Below are positions 14,557 through 20,137 of a DNA stretch of 20,137 nucleotides, in pieces (positions within the stretch are counted from its first letter, which is position 1; every line of letters begins with the position of its first letter). A program made the position numbers and the translations under genes. The DNA is from Pseudomonadota bacterium (lineage in GTDB: Bacteria; Pseudomonadota; Alphaproteobacteria; Rhizobiales; Xanthobacteraceae): positions 1-20,137 of the forward strand of contig JAEWFG010000110.1 in assembly GCA_023388935.1 (NCBI GenBank). Direction: 5' to 3'. Under the pieces are notes generated by a model that saw nothing but the letters and a program-made list of their open reading frames with translations, did no database searches and was not told where the DNA came from.

Positions 14557-14736
14557 CTAGGCTGCGAGCCGATCAGCCAAGCGGTCCCGAAGTTCGTCCA
14601 GCAGTTTCTGCTCGCGCTCAATCCGGCTTCGGTACAGCTCGCGCTCCTTCTCGGTTTTCGAACTCGCCAGCAGCAGGCGATAGTGGGAGATGACCTTCTC
14701 GCTGCCGCGGATCAGCAGGGCGCGGACATTGGTCAT
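14557..14736 (-). CDS. Small helical protein, 59 aa, overlapping its upstream partner
   Basis: ATG 14736 opens MTNVRALLIRGSEKVISHYR, LLLASSKTEKERELYRSRIE, then REQKLLDELRDRLADRLAA and TAG. It is almost wholly helical with heptad-like leucine and arginine/glutamate spacing, so a short coiled coil is likely; it has no membrane segment or signal peptide. Its ATG overlaps the TGA of the upstream gene in an ATGA arrangement, which implies translational coupling and roughly equal production of both proteins. It is easily missed because of its length, but codon bias and the overlap support it. Function is unknown. It lies between two heat-shock operons, pointing the opposite way. Confidence 0.65.
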   Translation of the reverse strand: MTNVRALLIRGSEKVISHYRLLLASSKTEKERELYRSRIEREQKLLDELRDRLADRLAA

Positions 14737-14957
14737 GGCGCAGCCTCGAAGTTCGCCGACGGGGTCGATCCTTTCGGCATGGTAAACGCGACCGGGAAGG
14801 CTTCGGAAGCGAGCGCCTCGAGGGCGGCCTGCTCCTCCGAAAGACGCCGTTCGATGAACTGACGTTCGAGGTCCGACAGCCGGGTCTTCAGCAGGCGGCG
14901 ATAGCGGTGAATATTGTTGCGGTGCGCACGGATGCGGGCAAGATCTTCGTCAAGCAT
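14733..14957 (-). CDS. Small helical protein, 74 aa, first gene of the coupled pair
   Basis: ATG 14957 starts MLDEDLARIRAHRNNIHRYR, RLLKTRLSDLERQFIERRLS, EEQAALEALASEAFPVAFTM, then PKGSTPSANFEAAP. The first 55 residues form a strongly amphipathic, arginine/glutamate-rich helix or helical hairpin; the end is flexible and proline-containing. I know the type as a rhizobial hypothetical protein without assigned function. A frame from GTG 14966 adds three residues, but that codon overlaps the GGAG ribosome site, so 14957 (spacing eight) is preferred. It is coupled by a 4-base overlap to the gene at 14557. It is transcribed away from the second Hsp20 operon, so the about 330 bases between 14957 and 15288 must hold promoters for both directions. 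Confidence 0.75.
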   Translation of the reverse strand: MLDEDLARIRAHRNNIHRYRRLLKTRLSDLERQFIERRLSEEQAALEALASEAFPVAFTMPKGSTPSANFEAAP

Positions 14958-15180
14958 CGTCGTCACTCCAGACGGTCTTAATTGTCCTTTTCGGTTTCGA
15001 GATACGGGAAATGAATTCCCGGCACAAAAATATTCGGAGCGATTTCGTTGTCAAGACGGCATCCACTCTCGTTGGAGCGCTTCGGCACCGCCTCCCCTCT
15101 CTCCAAAACATTTTTCGAGCCACCTCTTGAATTGTTTTGCCGTTTTTCTAAGTCGTTTTTCGCCGCGAGAGCGGTGTGCC

Positions 15181-15287
15181 GGGCGCCTTCACGGGTCCGG
15201 CGCGGGCGCCGGCCGGGTGTCTAGGGACCCCACGGGAACCCAGTCTGCGCTCCTTCGTATCCATCTTGCTCCATGGAGGACTTGGTT
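15181..15287 (+). ncRNA. ROSE-type RNA thermometer in the leader of the second Hsp20 operon
   Basis: The leader directly before ATG 15288 has the hallmark 3' hairpin of ROSE elements. TTGCT (15266-15270) followed by CC can pair with the ribosome site GGAGGA (15275-15280), with the G of TTGCT forming the usual mismatch. The preceding text, CTTCGTATCCATCTTGCTCC, closely resembles the ROSE leader known from Bradyrhizobium small heat-shock genes. GC-rich segments upstream (15184-15240) can form the additional stems. At normal temperature the ribosome site would be masked; heat melts it. A candidate -35-like TTGAAT lies at 15127-15132. The left boundary is approximate. Confidence 0.8.
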
Positions 15288-15749
15288 ATGAGGACTACAT
15301 TTGACTTCGCGCCGCTGTGGCGCTCCAGCATCGGCTTCGATCACCTGGCCAACCTCGTCGACAGCTCGCTGCGCCACGCAACCGATGACAACTACCCACC
15401 CTACAACATCGAACGCTCCGGCGAGGACCACTACCGGATTTCGCTCGCCGTGGCCGGCTTCGGCGGCGACGACATCACCGTCACCGCCGAGCAGAACGCG
15501 CTGACGATCGAGGGCAAGAAGCCCGAGGAGGCGGCCGGCGAATACCTATACCAGGGCATCGCTGCGCGTCCGTTCCGGCGCGTGTTCAATCTCGCCGACT
15601 ACGTCCAGGTCAAACAGGCTTCCTTTAAGGACGGCCTCCTGATCATCGACCTGGTTCGCGAGGTGCCAGAGGCGATGAAGCCGCGCAGGATCAACATCGC
15701 CGGAGGCGCATCTCCCTCGCCACAGATCGAGCAGAAGCAGGCCGCCTAA
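15288..15749 (+). CDS. Class A small heat-shock protein (Hsp20, IbpA/HspA-like), 153 aa
   Basis: A holdase of the class A group, related to IbpA/IbpB and rhizobial HspA. The N-terminus MRTTFDFAPLWRSSIGFDHL is characteristic of the class. The crystallin domain runs from about residue 36 (YPPYNIERSGEDHYRISLAV, AGFGGDDITVTAEQNALTIE) through FRRVFNLADYVQVKQASFKD and GLLIIDLVREVPE. RRINIAG carries the I-x-I motif, followed by a flexible SPSPQIEQKQAA tail. ATG 15288 is seven bases after GGAGGA. An upstream in-frame ATG at 15273 lies inside the thermometer hairpin and is rejected. Translation is expected to be heat-gated by the ROSE element. The next Hsp20 gene follows after 85 bases. Confidence 0.92.
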   Translation: MRTTFDFAPLWRSSIGFDHLANLVDSSLRHATDDNYPPYNIERSGEDHYRISLAVAGFGGDDITVTAEQNALTIEGKKPEEAAGEYLYQGIAARPFRRVFNLADYVQVKQASFKDGLLIIDLVREVPEAMKPRRINIAGGASPSPQIEQKQAA

Positions 15750-15782
15750 CGCTTGATCGAGGCAACGACGGCGGAGCGCGGC

Positions 15783-15804
15783 AGCGCGGATGCTCGTCCG
15801 CGCT
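15783..15804 (+). other. Intercistronic hairpin in second Hsp20 operon
   Basis: An 8-bp perfect stem, AGCGCGGA with TCCGCGCT, around TGCTCG, 30 bases before the next start codon. No T-run follows. It may stabilise the messenger or attenuate transcription between the two genes. Confidence 0.5.
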
Positions 15805-15834
15805 CCCTGTCTCGTGCAGGAAGGAGAAACAACC

Positions 15835-16326
15835 ATGGCAGTTCGTGATCTCATTCCCTGGTCCAGAAGCCAGGAGCTTGCGCCCACGCGCGACAACTAC
15901 GACCCGTTCATGACCTTGCATCGCGAGATGAACCGTCTGTTCGACGACGTCTTCCGCGGCTTCGGCACAGCCGGCCTATCACCGCTCATGGAGGGACGGC
16001 TCGGCTGGCCGAAGCTCGAGGTCGGCGAGACCGATAAGACGCTGACAATCTCGGCCGAGCTGCCCGGCATAACGGAGAAGGACGTCCAGATCGAAATTAC
16101 GAACGGTGTCCTGACCATCCGCGGCGAGAAGAAGGACGAGCGAGCCGCTGAGGGCACGCACTTCACCGAGCGCTACTACGGCGCTTTTGAACGGCAGATC
16201 CCCTTGGACGACATCGAGGAGGACAAGGCGGAGGCTTCGTTCAAGAACGGCGTCCTGACGATCTCGCTGCCGAAGACCGAGAACCCGCGGACGCGCGTCA
16301 AGCGCATCGCCATCAGCACCCAATAA
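15835..16326 (+). CDS. Small heat-shock protein (Hsp20), 163 aa
   Basis: The fourth Hsp20 of the window and the longest. MAVRDLIPWSRSQELAPTRD leads to FMTLHREMNRLFDDVFRGFG, the helical N-terminal arm typical of the Hsp18/class B-like group. The crystallin domain follows (WPKLEVGETDKTLTISAELP, GITEKDVQIEITNGVLTIRG, then ASFKNGVLTISLPK with the conserved A-x-x-x-x-GVL element). The C-terminus KRIAISTQ has the I-x-I motif. ATG 15835 has AAGGAG eight bases upstream; a frame back to 15790 has no support. Pairing a class A and a non-class A protein in one heat-controlled operon suits separate, complementary oligomers. A small gene of unknown function follows 73 bases later. Confidence 0.92.
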   Translation: MAVRDLIPWSRSQELAPTRDNYDPFMTLHREMNRLFDDVFRGFGTAGLSPLMEGRLGWPKLEVGETDKTLTISAELPGITEKDVQIEITNGVLTIRGEKKDERAAEGTHFTERYYGAFERQIPLDDIEEDKAEASFKNGVLTISLPKTENPRTRVKRIAISTQ

Positions 16327-16399
16327 CGACGGATCCCAGCGGCGGCATCCCGGCCCATCTCAAACCATCCCGAACAAAGGAGCGTAAGGGAGGCAACCT

Positions 16400-16749
16400 A
16401 TGAGCAAAGCAAGTACGAGCACCGGCAGACTCAATCACGTTTTCCATTCGGCCGCGCATTACGCGTCGCCGGAGGACATCCTGAACGATGAAAAGATGTC
16501 CACGCCCGAAAAGCGGATCATCCTGTCGTCCTGGGCGTCCGACATGTTCGCAGTCGAATCCTGCCCGGCGCTGCGGGAAATTCCCGGCATGGGACACACA
16601 CGATCCGACTCGCCGAAATCCTAGCGGCGCTGCGCCGTCTTGACGGCGAGGACGATCCACCCCCTCCGGGCGGTGTCCCGATGCGACTGCGCGGCCTTGG
16701 GCCGCGCAGCGGAGGGCGGAACGACGTTCACGCACGCTACGGCTCATGA
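16400..16749 (+). pseudogene. Small conserved hypothetical gene, frameshifted in an AC repeat
   Basis: ATG 16400 with a GGGAGG ribosome site starts MSKASTSTGRLNHVFHSAAH, YASPEDILNDEKMSTPEKRI, ILSSWASDMFAVESCPALRE and IPGMGHT, then shifts into RSDSPKS and stops at 16622-16624. In the frame one base back, the sequence continues as IRLAEILAALRRLDGEDDPP and on to a TGA at 16747-16749. That is the expected C-terminus of this rhizobial family (NHVF..., KRxILSSWASD, PALR, ILAALRRLD). Removing one AC from the ACACACAC run at 16593-16600 joins the two parts perfectly. So the gene is either broken, phase-variable or misread in sequencing. Function unknown; it is the last gene of the heat-regulated operon. 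The 74-residue truncated product would still be translated. Confidence 0.7.
16687..16709 (+). terminator. Hairpin at the end of the second Hsp20 operon
   Basis: A perfect 10-bp stem, CTGCGCGGCC with GGCCGCGCAG, and a TTG loop. No T-run follows. It lies 63 bases beyond the present stop codon but inside the ancestral reading frame of the 16400 gene. It could end transcription from the left, or transcription of the minus-strand relic from the right, or be simply coding sequence. Confidence 0.4.
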
Positions 16750-16931
16750 TCGTGCTGCCGGGAACGCAGCGAAGCATCTCATGGAGGAATTCGCCTTCCT
16801 GAGGTGACCTTATGAACTTTAGTTCTCGAAGCGCTTCAGCAATCGCAAGGGCTTCCCTGGCCGTCGTCACATCCATCAGTAGCCGAAAGCTCGGGTGTGT
16901 TCCTGCTCCCGAAAACAATAGTGTATAGCAT
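16740..16931 (-). pseudogene. Small hypothetical gene with single-base frameshift
   Basis: Minus-strand ATG 16931 reads MLYTIVFGSRNTP and then drifts into a random ending. The frame one base over continues SFRLLMDVTTAREALAIAEA, LRELKFIRSPQEGEFLHEML, RCVPGSTIMS. Removing one C from the CCC just after ACACA (about 16897-16900) yields a continuous sequence, MLYTIVFGSRNTPSFRLLMD and onward, with good coding character. It looks like a small beta-alpha protein of an uncharacterised rhizobial family (YTIVFG...TPS...ATAREAL). The ribosome site (GAAGGAAAGG) is rather distant. The end is uncertain because the second frame stays open toward 16313. It converges on the frameshifted gene at 16400. Confidence 0.4.
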
Positions 16932-17298
16932 CCTCGCGTATCCCTTTCCTTCCGCGAAATACTGGCGCTTCGTGGTGGCAATGGAGAGCGCATTCCTGCG
17001 AGATCCTAATGAACTGGGCTCGACCACTCGCTTAGGCTGAGCTCGCCGCAGCCTGACTTACTTCCGGGCTTTCCTGCATATCAACCTGGGCGGTCGTCGG
17101 CGAGCACTTCCGACCCGAAACCCTAGCCTGCCCTACCGAATGGCGCGGGCAGGATGGCAATGCTGTTGCGATAGATCAATGCCGCCAGCCCTCGCGGGCC
17201 GCACGGTCTCCCGCGCGCCAGTCAGGTGATAACTGCATGCAAGAAAAGCATCTGGGGAGGCGCATTGCTGGACCTCGCAACGGCGCTGGAGAGGGTCT
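16932..17298. other. Upstream region of glgX
   Basis: About 370 bases without a supported gene. It should hold the glgX-glgP promoter. I find no clear -35/-10 pair and no recognisable operator. A short frame from ATG 17226 runs out of frame into glgX and is considered a shadow. Confidence 0.4.
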
Positions 17299-19443
17299 AT
17301 GTGGAGGGCGCATGCCAGTGCATCGCAGACGGGCTGGAGCTTTCCGTTGGGCGCGACAATCCTCTCCGGCGGCGTGAACTTCAGTGTGTTCTCGCGACAG
17401 GCCACGCGGATTGAAGTGTTGTTGTTTGACGATCCCGCGGCGGCACAGCCGACGTCCGTGATTGACCTCGATCCGCGCACGCATCGCACCTACCATTACT
17501 GGCACATTTTCGTACCGGGAATCGGGGCCGGCCAAGTCTATGCGTATCGCGCCTTCGGTCCTTTCGATCCGGGGCGGGGCCTGCGTTTCGATCCAAGCAA
17601 GGCTCTGCTCGATCCCTATGGGCGGGCCGTCATCGTGCCCGAGTTGTACCAGCGGCAGCGCGCGAGCGAATACGGAAAGAGAGACGAGATTGCGATGAAA
17701 AGCGTGGTGGCAGACCTAGCCACTTACGATTGGGAGGGCGACACGCCGCTTCATCGCAGCTTTGCATTGACGATCATCTACGAAATGCACGTCGCCGGCT
17801 TTACGCGACATCCCAGTTCGGGAGTCACGGCGGAGCTGCGAGGCACTTATGCCGGTATGATCGAGAAGATCCCGTACCTCCGGGATCTCGGGATCACCGC
17901 GGTAGAGTTGCTGCCGGTATTCCAGTTCGATCGGCAGGATTCCCCAGGGGGCCTTGCCAATTATTGGGGATATTGCCCGGTATCGTTCTTTGCGCCGCAT
18001 GCCGGTTACAGTTCGCGCAGGGACGCCCTCGGCCCGCTCGACGAGTTCCGTGATCTCGTCAAGGCGCTCCACCGCGCCGGCATCGAGGTGATCCTAGATG
18101 TCGTCTACAATCACACCGCTGAGGGCGATGCGGGAGGGCCCACCCTTTGCTTCCGTGGCCTCGCCAATGAGGTATATTACATGCTCGACCGGGACCGTGC
18201 GGAATACGCCAATTACAGCGGCACCGGAAACACGCTGAACGCCAATCAGGCGATCGTTCGACGCATGATTCTCGACAGCCTGCGCTACTGGGTCGCCGAG
18301 ATGCATATTGACGGTTTCCGTTTCGATCTCGCCGCGATTCTGGCACGCGACGAAAATGGTCGTCCGCTCGACAATCCGCCGTCCCTCTGGGACATCGAAA
18401 CTGATCCCGTCCTCGCCGGTACTAAGCTCATCGCGGAGGCCTGGGACGCCGCCGGGCTCTATCAGGTTGGGACCTTCATCGGCGACAGCTGGAAGGAATG
18501 GAATGGCCGCTTCCGCGACGATGTCCGCCGCTTTGTCAAGGGGGACGGGGGAACGGTCGGAATGCTGGCGCAGCGTATGCTTGGCAGCCCGGATATTTTC
18601 GAGCACCGTGAACGGGAACCGGAACAAAGCATAAATTTCGTGACATGCCACGACGGCTTCACCCTAAACGACCTAGTTTCGTACAACAGCAAGCACAACG
18701 AGGCGAACGGCGAAGCGAACCTTGATGGCATGGGCAACAATTTCTCCTGGAATTGCGGGATCGAGGGGCCCAGCGAGGATGTCGCGGTCGAACGGCTGCG
18801 CCGCCGTCAGGTGAAGAACTTCATGGTCACGATGCTGACCTCAATCGGCACCCCGATGCTGCTGATGGGCGACGAAATGCGCCGCACCCAGCGGGGAAAC
18901 AACAACGCCTATTGCCAGGATAACGAGGTCAGCTGGCTCGACTGGAGCCTGTTCGACCAGCATCGGGATCTCCATCGTTTCGTGCAAACGCTGATCGCTC
19001 ATCGCCTCAGAGGAATAGAGATGGGAAAGGACAGCTTTGGTTTGAGCCTCAACGAGTTGCTGCGCCGCGCCGAGATTGACTGGCATGGCGTGCGGCTCGG
19101 CCAGCCGGATTGGTCCGACGATTCGCACAGCCTTGCCTGCACCATTCGCCCCGGCCTGCATCGCTTTCCGTTCTGGTTGCACATGATGTCCAACGCCTAT
19201 TGGGAGGCTCTCGACTTCGACCTGCCTGATGTGCCGGAAACAGCAATCTCCGGCTGGCAGCGCTGGATTGACACGGCCCGCGAGCCGCCGGAGGACATCT
19301 CTGATCCCCCGGGGGCCCCGCTGGTGACTGGAACGCACTATCGCGTGATGGCGCGCTCCATGGCAACGTTGTTCGTGCCCATCGATAGCCGCTCGACACC
19401 AGCGTCTGAGTTAAAAAACTCAGTTGAACAAGGATGGTCTTAG
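17299..19443 (+). CDS. glgX: Glycogen debranching enzyme GlgX
   Basis: A 714-residue isoamylase-type GH13 enzyme that hydrolyses alpha-1,6 branches of phosphorylase-limit glycogen in the cytoplasm. An N-terminal CBM48-like domain (about residues 10-110: GATILSGGVNFSVFSRQATR, YHYWHIFVPGIGAGQVYAYR) precedes the catalytic barrel. Conserved region I is DVVYNHTAEG (D267). Region II, GFRFDLA, has the nucleophile D343. Region III, LIAEAWD, has the acid/base E380. Region IV is TCHDGFTLNDLVSY (H451, D452). The sequence LLMGDEMRRTQRGNNNAYCQ is the GlgX-typical stretch after the barrel core. ATG 17299 has GGAG seven bases upstream. Length is normal for the family. Its last base overlaps the GTG of glgP, so both are translated from one transcript. 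Confidence 0.95.
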   Translation: MWRAHASASQTGWSFPLGATILSGGVNFSVFSRQATRIEVLLFDDPAAAQPTSVIDLDPRTHRTYHYWHIFVPGIGAGQVYAYRAFGPFDPGRGLRFDPSKALLDPYGRAVIVPELYQRQRASEYGKRDEIAMKSVVADLATYDWEGDTPLHRSFALTIIYEMHVAGFTRHPSSGVTAELRGTYAGMIEKIPYLRDLGITAVELLPVFQFDRQDSPGGLANYWGYCPVSFFAPHAGYSSRRDALGPLDEFRDLVKALHRAGIEVILDVVYNHTAEGDAGGPTLCFRGLANEVYYMLDRDRAEYANYSGTGNTLNANQAIVRRMILDSLRYWVAEMHIDGFRFDLAAILARDENGRPLDNPPSLWDIETDPVLAGTKLIAEAWDAAGLYQVGTFIGDSWKEWNGRFRDDVRRFVKGDGGTVGMLAQRMLGSPDIFEHREREPEQSINFVTCHDGFTLNDLVSYNSKHNEANGEANLDGMGNNFSWNCGIEGPSEDVAVERLRRRQVKNFMVTMLTSIGTPMLLMGDEMRRTQRGNNNAYCQDNEVSWLDWSLFDQHRDLHRFVQTLIAHRLRGIEMGKDSFGLSLNELLRRAEIDWHGVRLGQPDWSDDSHSLACTIRPGLHRFPFWLHMMSNAYWEALDFDLPDVPETAISGWQRWIDTAREPPEDISDPPGAPLVTGTHYRVMARSMATLFVPIDSRSTPASELKNSVEQGWS

Positions 19444-20137
19444 TGAGTGAAGCAACGAAGAATGCGGAGCTTCTTGCTCGCTACTGCTGCGGACAGAGCC
19501 GATTTTCCGGCGATCCTGACGCCCTATACGAACGACATCTCTTGTTCGACAACATTGTTGCGCCGCCTGCTGCCGGAAAGCGCGAGATGTTCGAAGCGGC
19601 CGCGCGTTCGGTACGGGATGTGCTGTCGCAACGCTGGATTCGGACCGAAAACACCTATGACCGCGAGAACCCGAAACGAGTCTACTATTTGTCCATGGAA
19701 TTCCTTATCGGGCGGTCGCTCTCCACCAATATCGGGAACCTCCTGCTCGATCCGCTCGTGAAGGAAGTCGCCGCTCGGGAGAACATCGATTGGCTCGGCG
19801 TGCTCGAACAAGAGCCCGATGCCGGGCTGGGAAACGGCGGGCTCGGGCGCTTGGCGGCTTGCTTTCTCGACTCAATGGCGACGATGCAGCTTCCAAGCAT
19901 GGGCTATGGGCTGCGTTATGAATACGGCATGTTCAAGCAATCCATTCGAGATGGCTGGCAACACGAAGAGCCGGACAACTGGCTGCGCCGTCAAGACCCA
20001 TGGGAGGTCCCGCGCCCCGACGAGGCGGTCGAAGTTAAGTTGAATTGCTCAACCGGGCTGCAGGCCGGGCGTCTGCAGCCCGTTGCGGGCCGACCCTCTT
20101 CACTGGTCGGCATACCATTTGATCGGCCGGTCATCGG
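19443..20137 (+). CDS. glgP: Glycogen phosphorylase GlgP, 5' part
   Basis: The frame from GTG 19443 is open to the window edge (about 231 residues). It reads YCCGQSRFSGDPDALYERHL, then KRVYYLSMEFLIGRSLSTNI, EPDAGLGNGGLGRLAACFLD and LPSMGYGLRYEYGMFKQSIR. These are the hallmark N-terminal blocks of glycogen/starch phosphorylases (YLSxEFLxGR, DAGLGNGGLGRLAACFLDS). The enzyme releases glucose-1-phosphate from glycogen chain ends using phosphate and pyridoxal phosphate; the cofactor lysine would lie beyond the window. AAGGA lies eight bases before the GTG. An in-frame ATG at 19434 would overlap glgX by ten bases and has a poorer ribosome site. It works directly with GlgX to strip glycogen. Confidence 0.93.
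   Translation, partial: MSEATKNAELLARYCCGQSRFSGDPDALYERHLLFDNIVAPPAAGKREMFEAAARSVRDVLSQRWIRTENTYDRENPKRVYYLSMEFLIGRSLSTNIGNLLLDPLVKEVAARENIDWLGVLEQEPDAGLGNGGLGRLAACFLDSMATMQLPSMGYGLRYEYGMFKQSIRDGWQHEEPDNWLRRQDPWEVPRPDEAVEVKLNCSTGLQAGRLQPVAGRPSSLVGIPFDRPVI

Noticed and set aside
14287..14862. 191-codon plus-strand frame
   Set aside because: It lies opposite the two coupled minus-strand small genes, which have better ribosome sites, overlap logic and composition.

Overview
The window looks like a chromosomal accessory stretch from a Bradyrhizobium-like alphaproteobacterium. The reasons are its high GC with GC-rich third positions, a ROSE-type RNA thermometer ahead of a class A small heat-shock protein, several small hypothetical families that I associate with rhizobia, and relics of IS30, IS481 and IS5 type elements. 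The genus is inferred from family resemblance; no database was searched.

Layout. 1-2330: a partial peroxiredoxin-like gene and a DUF1185 gene on the minus strand, then sparse DNA with a 22-bp-period direct repeat, two decayed reading frames and a 52-residue membrane protein. 2878-6488: a tandem of two large signalling proteins that share a TolB-like plus TPR body. The first carries a class III adenylate cyclase domain and the second an OmpR-type winged helix. Between them lies the wreck of a third paralogue, with a frameshift and an internal deletion. 6743-7723: an exported alpha/beta hydrolase on the minus strand, bracketed by a 19-bp direct repeat. 7844-9640: a graveyard of broken IS30, IS481 and IS5 pieces, with fragments of an ABC-transporter binding protein and of a LigD-type DNA ligase between them. 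9637-13100: small minus-strand genes (73 aa hypothetical, DUF3606, 132 aa hypothetical) interleaved with more truncated housekeeping genes: a second ligD piece, the N-terminus of trpS, and a probable groEL tail.

13138-16749 is the functional core: two small heat-shock (Hsp20) operons on the plus strand. The first (13232 and 13726) follows a sigma-32-like promoter and ends at a strong hairpin. The second (15288, 15835 and a frameshifted small gene at 16400) is headed by the ROSE thermometer. Two overlapping minus-strand coiled-coil genes lie between the operons. 17299 to the end holds glgX and the start of glgP, overlapping by one base, for glycogen breakdown.

Together the intact genes suggest a stress and carbon-reserve island: heat-controlled chaperones, glycogen mobilisation, a cyclic-AMP type sensor and a transcription-factor-like sensor. 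This sits in DNA that has repeatedly captured and truncated other genes. I see no clear unknown system. The strongest leads are the cyclase/winged-helix module swap with its fossil intermediate, the two converging frameshifted genes at 16400-16931, and the overlapping small-gene pair between the heat-shock operons.
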